Below, piece by piece: positions 26,684 through 34,956 of a DNA stretch of 64,000 bases. Location of the stretch: contig NC_021191.1 of NCBI RefSeq assembly GCF_000389965.1, positions 8,619,501-8,683,500 on the forward strand, read 5' to 3'. Position 1 is the first letter of the stretch, and every line of letters starts with the position of its first letter. Under the pieces are notes generated by a model that was not told the origin of the DNA, made no database searches, and worked only from the letters and a program-made list of their open reading frames with translations. Origin of the DNA: Actinoplanes sp. N902-109. Lineage in GTDB: Bacteria; Actinomycetota; Actinomycetes; Mycobacteriales; Micromonosporaceae. A program made the position numbers and the translations under genes.

Positions 26684-27604
26684 CTACTTCCGCGAGCTGA
26701 GCGCCTTGCCGAGGAATGCGACGTTTGCCGGGCGCTCGGCGAGCCGGCGCATGAGGTAGCCGTACCACTGCTCGCCATAGGGCACGTAGACCCGGACGGT
26801 GCAGCCCGCACCGGCCAGCCGCGCCTGCTCCTCGGGACGCACGCCGTACAGCAGCTGGAACTCGAACTCGCCGGGCTGCCGGTCGAACCAGCGGGCGCGG
26901 TCCTCGGCGATGGCGATCAGCCGCGGATCGTGGGTGGCCACCATCGGGTAGCCCGCCCCCGACATCAGAATGTTCAGGCAGCGTACGTACGCCTTGTCGA
27001 CATCCAGCGACGACTGGTAGGCCACCGACTCGGGCTCGGCATAGGCCCCCTTGCAGAGCCGCACCCGCGAGCCGGCGGTTGCCAGCTCCCGGCAGTCACC
27101 CTCGGTGCGTCGCAGGTAGGCCTGCAGCACCGCCCCGGTCGCCGGGTAGTCCTTACGCAGCTCGAGCAGGATCTCCAGGGTCGAGTCGGTGAGCGTGTGG
27201 TCCTCGGCGTCCAGGGTCACGCTGGTGCCCGCGTCGGCTGCGGCGGCACAGATGGCGTGGGCGTACTCGTACGCCATCCGCTCGTCGGCCTGCTGACCCA
27301 CGGCCGAGAGCTTCAGGCTGACCTCGGTCGTGGCCGCCAGGCCGGCGCTCTTCAACCGGCCGAGCAGCTGCACATACTGGTCGCGGGTGGCTGCCGCCTG
27401 CTCCGGCGTCGTGGTGTCCTCGCCGAGATAGTCCAGGACAGTGCCCAGCCCGTCATCCGCCAGCACCCGGCTGGCCCGCAGCGCGTCGTCCACGCTCGTC
27501 CCGGCGACGAACCGCTGGACGATCCCCTTGCTGACCGGAACGGCGGAGACCAGCCGCTCCATCCGGGACGACCCGGCGGCGGCGAGAAAGACGGATCGGA
27601 GCAT
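26684..27604 (-). CDS. Proline dehydrogenase
   Basis: A 306-residue FAD-dependent (beta/alpha)8 enzyme that oxidises proline to pyrroline-5-carboxylate. Visible are VSLKLSAVGQ, VTLDAEDHTLTDSTLE, RLCKGAYAEPESVAYQ and the C-terminal YGYLMRRLAERPANVAF, where the conserved Arg pair binds the proline carboxylate. The frame is open to 28183, but that part is the shadow of the CGNR gene. The ATG at 27604 has TACGCT (27611-27616, minus) 6 nt upstream and no ribosome binding site, so it is probably leaderless. No P5C dehydrogenase gene is adjacent. Confidence 0.93.
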   Translation of the reverse strand: MLRSVFLAAAGSSRMERLVSAVPVSKGIVQRFVAGTSVDDALRASRVLADDGLGTVLDYLGEDTTTPEQAAATRDQYVQLLGRLKSAGLAATTEVSLKLSAVGQQADERMAYEYAHAICAAAADAGTSVTLDAEDHTLTDSTLEILLELRKDYPATGAVLQAYLRRTEGDCRELATAGSRVRLCKGAYAEPESVAYQSSLDVDKAYVRCLNILMSGAGYPMVATHDPRLIAIAEDRARWFDRQPGEFEFQLLYGVRPEEQARLAGAGCTVRVYVPYGEQWYGYLMRRLAERPANVAFLGKALSSRK

Positions 27605-27682
27605 GTGCCGAGCGTATAACCCGGGTCCCGCAACCGTGTCGCGACCGTGTTCGTAGGCCGCGGGTGCGGCTACGGTTGTCGG

Positions 27683-28228
27683 GTGAACTTCGATGCGTAC
27701 GCGCGCACGGCCGTCGACCTGGTCAACGCCGGTCTGGCGGATCTCGACGGGCTCCGGGCGTTGTTCAGCAACACCGACCTGGCCTGGATGAGCGACGAGG
27801 TCACCGACCGGGACCTCGCCGTGCTGCGCCGGGCCCAGCGCCGGTTGCGCGAGGTCTTCGAGTACGGCACCAGCGGCCGCGACGCCATCGCCGTCACCGA
27901 GCTCAACGCACTGCTCGAGGCCTATCCCGTGCAACCCCGCATCTCCGGTCACGACGCCGGCGACTGGCACATGCACGTCACCGGTCGCGGCGCCTCGGTC
28001 AGTGCGGAATACCTCGCCGGCGCCGTCTGGGGCCTGTCCGTCTGGCTCTGCGAGTACGGCAGCGCCCGCTTCGGCATCTGCGCCGACGACCGCTGCGGCA
28101 ACGTCTATCTGGACACTTCGTCCAACAACTGCCGCCGCTTCTGCTCCGAGCGGTGCGCCACCCGCTCGCACGTGGCCGCCCACCGGGCCCGCAAGCGCGC
28201 AGCCACCACCACGCTCACGCCCGCGTGA
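27683..28228 (+). CDS. CGNR zinc-finger protein
   Basis: 181 residues. An N-terminal ABATE-type helical domain precedes a C-terminal CGNR zinc finger (CADDRCGNVYLDTSSNNCRRFCSERC, positions about 142-167) and a basic tail. These are putative transcription regulators of unknown target. The GTG at 27683 is preceded by TACGGT (27671-27676) with a 6-nt gap and no ribosome binding site, which fits leaderless expression; it is divergent from proline dehydrogenase with 78 bp between the start codons. Its end overlaps the convergent isomerase gene by 14 bp. Confidence 0.88.
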   Translation: MNFDAYARTAVDLVNAGLADLDGLRALFSNTDLAWMSDEVTDRDLAVLRRAQRRLREVFEYGTSGRDAIAVTELNALLEAYPVQPRISGHDAGDWHMHVTGRGASVSAEYLAGAVWGLSVWLCEYGSARFGICADDRCGNVYLDTSSNNCRRFCSERCATRSHVAAHRARKRAATTTLTPA

Positions 28229-29036
28229 TCGCCGGCGTCTCCGAGGACGCCGGGGCCAGATAGCGGCGGGCGAATTCCAGCGACTCCCGCAGATCGCGTT
28301 CGCGCAGCTCCCGGCTGTTCACCTTGCGGGTGGAAACCTCCAGCGCGACCGACCCGGTGAAGCCGCGCCCGGCCAGCGACCGCAACAACTCCGCACAGGG
28401 CTGACTGCCCCGGCCGGGCACGAGGTGCTCGTCGCGGCCCTCGCCGCTGCCGTCGCCCAGGTGCACGTGCTTGAGCCCGGCGCCCATGCGATCGGCCATC
28501 TCCAGGGAATTCATGCGGGCGGCTGCGCAGTGCGACAGGTCGAGCGTGTAGGCGTCGTAGCCGGCCTCGGTGGGGTCCCAGCCCGGCACATAGGGCACGA
28601 AATTCCGCCCGGCCATCCGTACGGGATACATGTTCTCGATCGCGAACGTCGTGTCGGGATGCCGCCCCTGCAGCTTGGCCAGGCCCTCGGCGAAGGTGCG
28701 GGCATAGTCACGCTGCCAGGTGAACGGCGGGTGCACGACCACCGTCGGGGCGCCCAGGGTCTCGGCGAGCTGGGCGGCCCGGCTGAGCCGCTCCCACGGG
28801 TCGGGGCTCCACACCCGCTGGGTCACCAGCAAGCAGGGCGCATGCACCGAGAGCACCGGCACGCCGTAGTGCTTGGCCAGCCCCTGCAGCGCACCGGCGT
28901 CCTGGCTGACCGCATCGGTCCAGACCATCACCTCGACGCCGTCGTAGCCGACCGTGGCTGCCATCTCGAAGGCGGCCGAGGTCGGCTCGGGGAACACCGA
29001 GGAGCTGGACAGGAGTACGGGGACATCCGAAGTCAC
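28215..29036 (-). CDS. Sugar phosphate isomerase/epimerase-like TIM-barrel protein
   Basis: A 273-residue xylose isomerase-like TIM barrel. Probable metal and substrate residues lie in SVHAP, VVHPPF, AIENMYP, LDLSHCAA, HVHLGDG and VALEVS. The substrate is not identifiable. It matches the position of M. tuberculosis Rv0498. The GTG at 29036 has TACCCT (29044-29049, minus) 7 nt upstream and no ribosome binding site (leaderless); the frame upstream is the shadow of the divergent gene. Confidence 0.87.
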   Translation of the reverse strand: MTSDVPVLLSSSSVFPEPTSAAFEMAATVGYDGVEVMVWTDAVSQDAGALQGLAKHYGVPVLSVHAPCLLVTQRVWSPDPWERLSRAAQLAETLGAPTVVVHPPFTWQRDYARTFAEGLAKLQGRHPDTTFAIENMYPVRMAGRNFVPYVPGWDPTEAGYDAYTLDLSHCAAARMNSLEMADRMGAGLKHVHLGDGSGEGRDEHLVPGRGSQPCAELLRSLAGRGFTGSVALEVSTRKVNSRELRERDLRESLEFARRYLAPASSETPAITRA

Positions 29037-29148
29037 GTCGTCAAGGGTAGTCCGGCCAGTCACCGTCGCCACTGCGTCCGCGGTATACAAGGCGCAATTC
29101 GGGCCTGCGGCGAGCTGGTGCCGGGTGGGCGCGCGTACGCTGTCGCAA

Positions 29149-30015
29149 GTGAGTCGCCGCACCGAGCTCCGCATCGTCATGGACGACGCGGCAGCAGCCC
29201 GCGCTCGCGAGGTCGAGCTGGATTTCCCTCGCGAATGGATCGAGTTCACCGACCCCGCCGACGAGCAGCATGTCGTCCGTGCGGATCTGACCTGGTTGTT
29301 GTCCCGCTGGACGTGTGTCTTCGGCTCGGCCTGCCACGGCATCATCGCCGGGCGGGCGCAGGAGGGATGCTGCTCGCACGGCGCCTTCTTCACCGACGCC
29401 GACGACGAGAACAGGCTGAAGACCGCCGCCGCCAAGCTGACGCCGGAGACGTGGCAGCACTACCGGCGGGGGTTCAAGAACTACACCGAGATGGACACGA
29501 TCGACGGGTCCAAGCCGGCCCGGCGCACGGCCACCCAGTCGGGCGACGGACCGTGCGTGTTCCTCAACGACGCCGACTTCGCGGGCGGGGGCGGCTGCGC
29601 CCTGCACGCCCAGGCCCTGCGGGACGGCGTGCATCCGCTGGTCTACAAGCCCGACGTGTGCTGGCAGCTCCCGGTCCGCCGGGAACAAGACTGGACAAAA
29701 CGTCCGGACGGTACGAAGTACCTGCTGTCCACGCTGACCGAGTTCGACCGGCGCGGCTGGGGTCCGGGCGGCCACGACCTCGACTGGTGGTGCACCTCCT
29801 CCCCGGACGCGCACGTCGGCACAGAGCCCATGTACAAGTCGTACGGCCCGGAGCTGGCGGCGCTGATCGGCCAGGAGGCGTACGACGAGCTCGCCCGGCT
29901 CTGCGACGCCCGCCTGGCCACCGGCCTCGTGGCGGTGCACCCGGCAACCGCAGCCGCCGCCCCGCCCCAGAAGCGCGGCGGCCGCGAACCCGCCACCCCA
30001 CCGCAGCGTCCCTGA
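29149..30015 (+). CDS. Conserved cysteine-rich protein of unknown function
   Basis: 288 residues from a GTG at 29149, with TACGCT at 29136-29141 placed 7 nt upstream and no ribosome binding site (leaderless); an ATG at 29179 is the alternative. It has many Cys and His: WTCVFGSACHGI, EGCCSHGAFF, CVFLNDADF, GCALHAQAL, CWQLP and WWCTSS, resembling YkgJ/DUF3109-type putative metal-binding proteins. Position suggests the Rv0495c family. The last 25 residues are Pro/Ala-rich. No function is known to me. Confidence 0.87.
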   Translation: MSRRTELRIVMDDAAAARAREVELDFPREWIEFTDPADEQHVVRADLTWLLSRWTCVFGSACHGIIAGRAQEGCCSHGAFFTDADDENRLKTAAAKLTPETWQHYRRGFKNYTEMDTIDGSKPARRTATQSGDGPCVFLNDADFAGGGGCALHAQALRDGVHPLVYKPDVCWQLPVRREQDWTKRPDGTKYLLSTLTEFDRRGWGPGGHDLDWWCTSSPDAHVGTEPMYKSYGPELAALIGQEAYDELARLCDARLATGLVAVHPATAAAAPPQKRGGREPATPPQRP

Positions 30016-30148
30016 CACCGCAGCACCCCGCCAGCAGGACGACCGACACCCGTCGCCGCCCGCCGCAGCACCCCCGAAACCGCAGACGGGGTGGCCCGCA
30101 CCCGGTCACCCCGCTTCGCAACTAACTAGTTAGTCAGCAGTGAGCACG

Positions 30149-30948
30149 ATGACCACCAGGATGGCTATGCCGACCGTGGGACGTGGGGCACTGACGGGTA
30201 AAGCGTGGGCGGTGATCGAGCCGTTGTCACCGGAGCCTGGCCGCGGGTGAGGCCGGCTGCGCGATCACCGGCAGGTCGTCAACGGCAAATCGGCGCGCCG
30301 TGGCGCGACCTGCCCGACCGCTACACGCCGTGGAAAACCGTGCCACGAGCGGCTGCGCCACGGCGCATCAGCACGCTGCTGGAGCCCGCCAATAAGCACT
30401 GCGGGCGGGGTCGCAGCGCTGGACCACTCCCGGGGCGGCCTGACCACCAAGATCCACCTCGCCGTCGACGGCCGTGGCCGGCCGTTGTCGGTGCTGCTCA
30501 CCGCCGGACAGGCGCATGACAATCCCGGGCCGAGTACGGTCCCAAGGCCATCCCGCTCGGCAGCAGGTAAACGGTTGAGCCGAATGGGGACGGGGCCTCC
30601 GGCGGCAGGCAGGCCCCTTACTGGACGCCATCTCGATGCACACCGGCGGGCCGGGGCGTCCCCGAAAGCGGCCGGACCTAGTGCCCGCGGACAAGGCGTA
30701 CGCGCACCCGATCACCAGGCATGGGTTACGCCGCCCGGTATCGCGCACACCCATTCCGGAGAAGTCCGACCAGATCGCCCGCCGGGCCGCTCAAGGCAGC
30801 CGCTGCGGATGACCACCAGCTCCACCAGCAGCGCAACGTGGTGCAACGCTGCTTCAACCAGCTCAAACAGGGGCGAGCGCCGGCCACCCGCTACGCCAAC
30901 GCGCCGCTCGCTAGCGAACACCGCCACGAACCCCGCCCTGCCAACTAA
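30149..30948 (+). pseudogene. Degenerate IS5-family transposase
   Basis: Fragments of an IS5-type DDE transposase appear in order in different plus-strand frames: GKAWAVIEPLSPEPGRG near 30200, GGLTTKIHLAVDGRGRPL and LLTAGQAHDNPG near 30430-30530, DKAYAHPITRHGLR near 30690, and QRNVVQRCFNQLKQGRAPATRY near 30830-30890. Frameshifts, a stop after the first fragment and deletions make it non-functional. The 70-155-residue open frames here are pieces of it or shadows. Confidence 0.85.
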
Positions 30949-30964
30949 CTAGTTAGTTGGCAGG
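30937..30964. repeat. Perfect 28-bp palindrome
   Basis: The 14-base half-site reads CCTGCCAACTAACT and is followed at once by its exact reverse complement. It contains stop codons in all frames of both strands and lies 24 bp downstream of the regX3 stop. It may act as an IS end, a terminator or both. Confidence 0.85.
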
Positions 30965-30987
30965 ACGCGAACGGATCGCGAGCCGCA

Positions 30988-31671
30988 TCAGGGCTCGAAC
31001 TTGTAGCCCAAGCCGCGCACAGTCACGATGTAGCGCGGCGCGGACGGCTCCGGCTCGACCTTCGAGCGCAGCCGCTTGACATGCACGTCCAGGGTCTTGG
31101 TGTCGCCGACGTAGTCCGCGCCCCACACCCGGTCGATCAGCTGGCCCCGGGTCAGCACCCGGCCGGCGTTGCGCAGCAGCAGTTCCAGCAGCTCGAACTC
31201 CTTGAGCGGCAGCTGCACGCCGGCACCGTCGACGGTGACCACGTGGCGCTCGACGTCCATCCGCACCGGCCCGGCGGCCAGCGTCGGCGTCGTCACCTCG
31301 GCCGCCTCGGCGCCCTGGCGGCGCAGCACCGCGCGGATCCGGGCGACGAGTTCGCGGGGAGAGTAGGGCTTGGTCACATAGTCGTCGGCGCCGATCTCCA
31401 GACCGACGACCTTGTCGATCTCGCTGTCCCGGGCGGTCACCATGATGATCGGTACGGCGGAGCGCTGCCGCAGCTGACGGCACACCTCCGTGCCCGACAT
31501 CTCGGGCAGCATGAGGTCGAGCAGGACGATGTCGGCGCCGGTCCGGTCGAACTGGGTCAGCGCCGAGGTGCCGGTCGGGGCAACCGAGACCTCGAAGCCC
31601 TCCTTGCGGAGCATGTACGACAGGGCGTCGGAGAACGATTCCTCATCCTCGACCACGAGCACGCGAGCCAA
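30988..31671 (-). CDS. regX3: Response regulator RegX3 (OmpR/PhoB family)
   Basis: 227 residues. The receiver domain (1-118) has the acidic pocket VVEDEE, phospho-acceptor Asp in LLDLMLPEMSG, and Lys in YVTKPYSP. The C-terminal winged helix (130-227) has LKEFELLELLLRNAGRVLTR and VHVKRLRSKVE. It pairs with SenX3 just upstream; in mycobacteria and other actinobacteria this system senses phosphate limitation. It begins 30 bp after the senX3 stop. The divergent phoU and the PHO-like boxes upstream of senX3 fit this role. Confidence 0.94.
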   Translation of the reverse strand: MARVLVVEDEESFSDALSYMLRKEGFEVSVAPTGTSALTQFDRTGADIVLLDLMLPEMSGTEVCRQLRQRSAVPIIMVTARDSEIDKVVGLEIGADDYVTKPYSPRELVARIRAVLRRQGAEAAEVTTPTLAAGPVRMDVERHVVTVDGAGVQLPLKEFELLELLLRNAGRVLTRGQLIDRVWGADYVGDTKTLDVHVKRLRSKVEPEPSAPRYIVTVRGLGYKFEP

Positions 31672-31701
31672 TGGGGGTTCCTTTCCTGCTTCCGCCGGCC
31701 G

Positions 31702-33006
31702 TCAGGCCGAGGGGAGCCCGGCCGCGCCGGACTCGATCTCAATCGCCGCCGGTAACGGCAGCGGGGATTCCGGGGGTCGCGCCGGTAGGCGCAGGGTGAA
31801 CGTCGAGCCACCGCCAAGTGTGCTGGACACCTCGACGCGACCGCCGTGGTTCGTGGCGATGTGCTTGACGATGGCCAGGCCCAGGCCGGTGCCCCCGGTC
31901 GAGCGGGAGCGCGCCTGGTCGGCCCGGTAGAAGCGTTCGAAGATCCGGTCGACGTCGTGCGGGGCGATGCCGATGCCCTGGTCGGTGACGTCGACCTCGA
32001 TCCAGTCGTCGTCCTGGCGCACGGTCAGCGCGACCTGGGTGTCCTCGCCCGAGTAGGCGATCGCGTTCTCCACCAGGTTGGTCACCGCGGTGGCGACCTG
32101 GCTGTCGCTGCCGTAGACCGTTGCGCCCTTGGGTCCGGTGTAGGACACCTCGATGTTCTTGGCCGACGCCGTGGTGCGGGTGCGGTCGATCACCTCGGCG
32201 ATGACCCAGTCCACCGCCACCGGCTCCGGGGTGGGCAGCGGCTCGGCGCCCTGCAGCCGGGTGAGTTCGAGCAGCTCGTTGACCAGCCGGCCCATCCGCG
32301 CCGACTCGTGGTGGATGCGCTCGGCGAAGCGCCGGGCGGCGATCAGGTCCTCGGAGCGTTCCTCGGGTACGGCGTCGGGCAGCTCGGTCGCGTCGAGCAG
32401 CGCCTCCGCCAGCAGCTGGAGCGCGCCGATCGGGGTCTTGAGCTCGTGGCTGACGTTGGCCACGAAGTCCCGGCGCACCCGGGCCAGCCGGTGCGACTCG
32501 GTGACGTCGGCCGCCTCGACCGCGACGTGCGTGGAGTTCAACGCGACGGCGCGCAGGTGCAGGCCGAGCGGGGCGCTGGCACTGCCGGCCCGGCCGCGCG
32601 GCAGGTCGAGCTCGACCTCGCGGCGTACGCCGGTGCGGCGGACCTGCCCGGCCAGCGTACGCAGGATCGGGTGGGCGGCGATGGTGCCCGGGGCGCCGCC
32701 GGAGCGCAGCAGCCCCATGGCCCGGGCGGCCGGGTTGACCAGCACCGGCTCATCCTCGGCGTCCAGCACGACCACGCCCACGCGCAGCGAGTCGAGGCTC
32801 TTGCGGCCCAGGCCCTTGAGCCCGGGTCGGCCGCCTCGGTCGTCCTCGGTGTCGATCTCTCGTCCCCCCTCGATCGGGCCGGCCGGCGCGTGGTCGGTCG
32901 CCCGCTTCCACGAACCGAACCGCTGGGTACGGGCAAGCAGCAGCCCCGCTGTCACGCCGACAACGAGGGCGAGAAGAACAAGAGCTGTGCCGTACACCGT
33001 TTCCAC
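31702..33006 (-). CDS. senX3: Sensor histidine kinase SenX3
   Basis: 434 residues: an N-terminal membrane helix (about 6-24), a PAS-like region (75-180), the HisKA H-box ANVSHELKTPIGAL, and HATPase boxes N (LVENAIAYS), G1 (DVTDQGIGI) and G2 (GGTGLGLAIVKH). It phosphorylates RegX3 and is expected to respond to phosphate status through PhoU and the Pst system. The GTG at 33006 has TACGAT (33013-33018, minus) 6 nt upstream and no ribosome binding site, so it appears leaderless. A GTTTACC box lies near its -35. Confidence 0.93.
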   Translation of the reverse strand: METVYGTALVLLALVVGVTAGLLLARTQRFGSWKRATDHAPAGPIEGGREIDTEDDRGGRPGLKGLGRKSLDSLRVGVVVLDAEDEPVLVNPAARAMGLLRSGGAPGTIAAHPILRTLAGQVRRTGVRREVELDLPRGRAGSASAPLGLHLRAVALNSTHVAVEAADVTESHRLARVRRDFVANVSHELKTPIGALQLLAEALLDATELPDAVPEERSEDLIAARRFAERIHHESARMGRLVNELLELTRLQGAEPLPTPEPVAVDWVIAEVIDRTRTTASAKNIEVSYTGPKGATVYGSDSQVATAVTNLVENAIAYSGEDTQVALTVRQDDDWIEVDVTDQGIGIAPHDVDRIFERFYRADQARSRSTGGTGLGLAIVKHIATNHGGRVEVSSTLGGGSTFTLRLPARPPESPLPLPAAIEIESGAAGLPSA

Positions 33007-33026
33007 GCAGCGATCGTAGGGTCATT

Positions 33027-33117
33027 GTTTACCTGGACCGTACGGCTAACCGGACAAATCCGGCGCGCTTCGAAGAATGTTCACCACCCGGCCCGGCATC
33101 GTTCACCGCCGTTCATG
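33027..33117. promoter_or_regulatory. PHO-box-like repeats between senX3 and phoU
   Basis: GTTCACC occurs at 33079-33085 and 33101-33107 (22 bp apart, two 11-bp units), with GTTCATG at 33111-33117 and GTTTACC at 33027-33033. GTTCACC is the Streptomyces PHO-box core. The sites fit RegX3/PhoP autoregulation of the divergent senX3-regX3 and phoU genes. Confidence 0.6.
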
Positions 33118-33212
33118 TCGGCGCCGCCGAGCCCTCATAGCGTTGCCCCTGCAAGCCCTGCTCACCAAGGTTGCCGGCCCCGGCGCGGCAGCCACGACCC
33201 CGGGACTACAAC

Positions 33213-33854
33213 ATGCGCGAGGAGTTTCAGGCCGACCTCAACGAGGTCAGTCGCCTGCTGGTGACGATGGCGGAGGCGGTGCGCGCGGCGCTGCGCAAGG
33301 CGACCGTCGCCCTGCTGACCGCCGACCGGGAGGCCGCGGAAGCGGTGCTGGCCCGCGACGCCGAGGTGGACGAGATCTACCGCCAGGTCGAGACGAAGGT
33401 GGCCGACACCATCGCCCGCCAGGCCCCGGTCGCCTCCGACCTGCGGATGGTGATCACCGCGCTGCACATCTCGGCCGACCTGGAGCGGATGGGCGACCTC
33501 GCCGAGCACGTCGCCAAGACGGCGCTGCGCCGGCACCCGTCCCCCGCCGTGCCGGCCGAGCTGCGACCGGTGTTCCGGCAGATGGCCGAGGTTGCCGATC
33601 AGATGGCCGAGAAGATCACCACTGTTCTTGCCCGGCCGGACGCCAACCTGGCGGCGGAGCTGGAGAAGGACGACGACGCGATGGACGATCTTGAGCGGGA
33701 GTTGTTCAAGGTGCTGCTCGCTGATGACTGGCCATACGGGGCTGAGACTGCTATCGACGGTGCCCTGTTGGGGCGCTTCTACGAGCGCTATGCCGACCAT
33801 GCCGTGAACTCCGGTGAGCAGATGATCTTCCTGATCACGGGGGAGCAAGCTTAG
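33213..33854 (+). CDS. phoU: Phosphate signalling protein PhoU
   Basis: 213 residues forming two PhoU three-helix bundles: MREEFQADLNEVSRLLVTMAE, ADLERMGDLAEHVAKTAL and a second set ending RYADHAVNSGEQMIFLITGE. PhoU links the Pst phosphate transporter to the sensor kinase and represses the phosphate response when phosphate is plentiful. The ATG at 33213 starts the conserved sequence; no Shine-Dalgarno is seen and the frame opens at a TTG at 33171. It is divergent from senX3-regX3 and ends 17 bp before the large palindrome. Confidence 0.94.
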   Translation: MREEFQADLNEVSRLLVTMAEAVRAALRKATVALLTADREAAEAVLARDAEVDEIYRQVETKVADTIARQAPVASDLRMVITALHISADLERMGDLAEHVAKTALRRHPSPAVPAELRPVFRQMAEVADQMAEKITTVLARPDANLAAELEKDDDAMDDLERELFKVLLADDWPYGAETAIDGALLGRFYERYADHAVNSGEQMIFLITGEQA

Positions 33855-33871
33855 GAGTTGGGCGGTGTGGG

Positions 33872-33947
33872 GGCTTTTGGGCGGGGATTACCGCACGCAG
33901 GGCGGTCAGGCTTGATCCCTGCGTGAGGCAATCCCCGCCCAAAAGCC
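33872..33947. repeat. Hairpin A of the 305-bp dyad
   Basis: A 76-bp inverted repeat: 31-base arms (33872-33902 and 33917-33947) pair at 29 of 31 positions around a 14-nt loop. Its reverse complement matches hairpin C (34101-34176) at 68 of 76 bases. Confidence 0.95.
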
Positions 33948-33984
33948 GTTGTGGTCCAGCTAAGAGGGCCACTTCTTCTTTTTG

Positions 33985-34063
33985 AAACCACATGTGCTGG
34001 ACGGCCAACGATGAGTGCCCTGTTACCGGGCCACTGTCGTCGACCGTCCAGCACATGTGGTTT
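33985..34063. repeat. Central hairpin B of the 305-bp dyad
   Basis: Perfect 20-bp arms (33985-34004 and 34044-34063; core CCACATGTGCTGGACGG) enclose 39 nt that also pair partly. The centre is base 34024. Confidence 0.95.
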
Positions 34064-34100
34064 TTCAAGCTCACCCGGCGCACTCAGAGTGACCACGTCG

Positions 34101-34176
34101 GGCTTCGGGGCGGGGAATGCCGCACGCTGGGATCAAGCCTGACCGCCCTGCGTGCGGTATTCCCCGCCCCGAAGCC
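34101..34176. repeat. Hairpin C of the 305-bp dyad (inverted copy of A)
   Basis: A 76-bp hairpin, the inverted copy of A. The first and last coordinates of A and C sum to the same value as those of B, so all three share the centre 34024. TT/AA pairs in A are CG/CG pairs in C, and one T-A pair is flipped to A-T, so pairing is kept despite sequence change. Confidence 0.95.
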
Positions 34177-34215
34177 CCCAGCGTCAGCGCCCAGCGTCAG
34201 CGCCCAGCGTCAGCG
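34177..34215. repeat. Three 13-bp tandem repeats at the gpmA stop codon
   Basis: CCCAGCGTCAGCG occurs three times in a row. The TCA in the third copy (34210-34212) is the gpmA stop codon; the other two copies place TGA stops in the remaining minus-strand frames. Confidence 0.9.
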
Positions 34216-34956
34216 CCCCTGGTTGGCGACAGCGGCAGCGGCCTCTTTGGCGGTCTCGGGGTCCAAGTAAGCACCGCCGGGAGTGGTGGGGCGCAGGGTG
34301 GCGTCCAGGTCGTAGCGGAGGGGGATGCCGGTGGGGATGTTGAGGCCGGCGATCGCCTCGTCGGAGATCTGGTCGAGGTGCTTGACGATGGCGCGCAGGG
34401 AGTTGCCGTGTGCCGCCACCAGCACCGTCTTTCCGGCGCGCAGGTCCGGGACGATCTGGTCGTACCAATAGGGCAGGGCGCGCAGCAGGACGTCCTTGAG
34501 GCACTCGGAGCGGGGCTTGAGCTCCGGCGGCAGGTCCGCGTAGCGCGGGTCGTCGAACTGCGAGTATTCGTTGCCGTCCTCGATCGGGGGCGGCGGCACG
34601 TCGTACGACCGGCGCCAGAGCATGAACTGCTCCTCGCCGAACTCCTCGAGGGTCTGCTTCTTGTCCTTGCCCTGCAGCGCGCCGTAGTGGCGCTCGTTGA
34701 GCCGCCAGTGCCGCTTCACCGGGATCCAGTGGCGGTCGGCAGTGTGCAGGGCGATCTCGCTGGTGCGGATCGCGCGGCGCAGCACGCTGGTGTGCACCAC
34801 GTCGGGCAGCAGGCCGTGCTCCTTGAGCAACTCGCCGCCCCGGCGGGCCTCGGTCTCCCCCTTGGCGTTCAGGTCCACGTCGACCCAGCCGGTGAAGAGG
34901 TTCTTGGCGTTCCACTCGCTCTCGCCGTGGCGCAGCAGCACAAGAGTCCCAGTCAT
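34210..34956 (-). CDS. gpmA: 2,3-bisphosphoglycerate-dependent phosphoglycerate mutase
   Basis: A 248-residue glycolytic enzyme that interconverts 3- and 2-phosphoglycerate through a phosphohistidine. The catalytic His is in LLRHGESEWNAKNLFTGW and the second His in AAHGNSLRAIVKHL. Length is normal, with a short Ala-rich tail. The start at 34956 gives the conserved MTGTLVLLRHG; an ATG 9 nt upstream is possible. The stop lies in the last of three 13-bp repeats, next to the 305-bp dyad. Confidence 0.95.
   Translation of the reverse strand: MTGTLVLLRHGESEWNAKNLFTGWVDVDLNAKGETEARRGGELLKEHGLLPDVVHTSVLRRAIRTSEIALHTADRHWIPVKRHWRLNERHYGALQGKDKKQTLEEFGEEQFMLWRRSYDVPPPPIEDGNEYSQFDDPRYADLPPELKPRSECLKDVLLRALPYWYDQIVPDLRAGKTVLVAAHGNSLRAIVKHLDQISDEAIAGLNIPTGIPLRYDLDATLRPTTPGGAYLDPETAKEAAAAVANQGR

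Larger units (their letters stand above)
30120..30964 (+). mobile_element. Remnant of an IS5-family insertion sequence
   Basis: The decayed transposase region is bracketed by two copies of AACTAACTAGTTAGT (30120-30134; 30943-30957). Inside the CTAG cores the ends are weak inverted repeats: TTAGTCAGCAG on the left and TTAGTTGGCAG on the right. This would fit insertion at a CTAG target, though the boundaries are uncertain. The right flank is a perfect 28-bp palindrome. The element lies between convergent genes and interrupts no recognisable gene. Confidence 0.6.

Noticed and set aside
33213..34956. CRISPR array for the hairpin repeats near 33.9-34.2 kb
   Set aside because: The repeats are inverted around one centre, not direct repeats with regular spacers.
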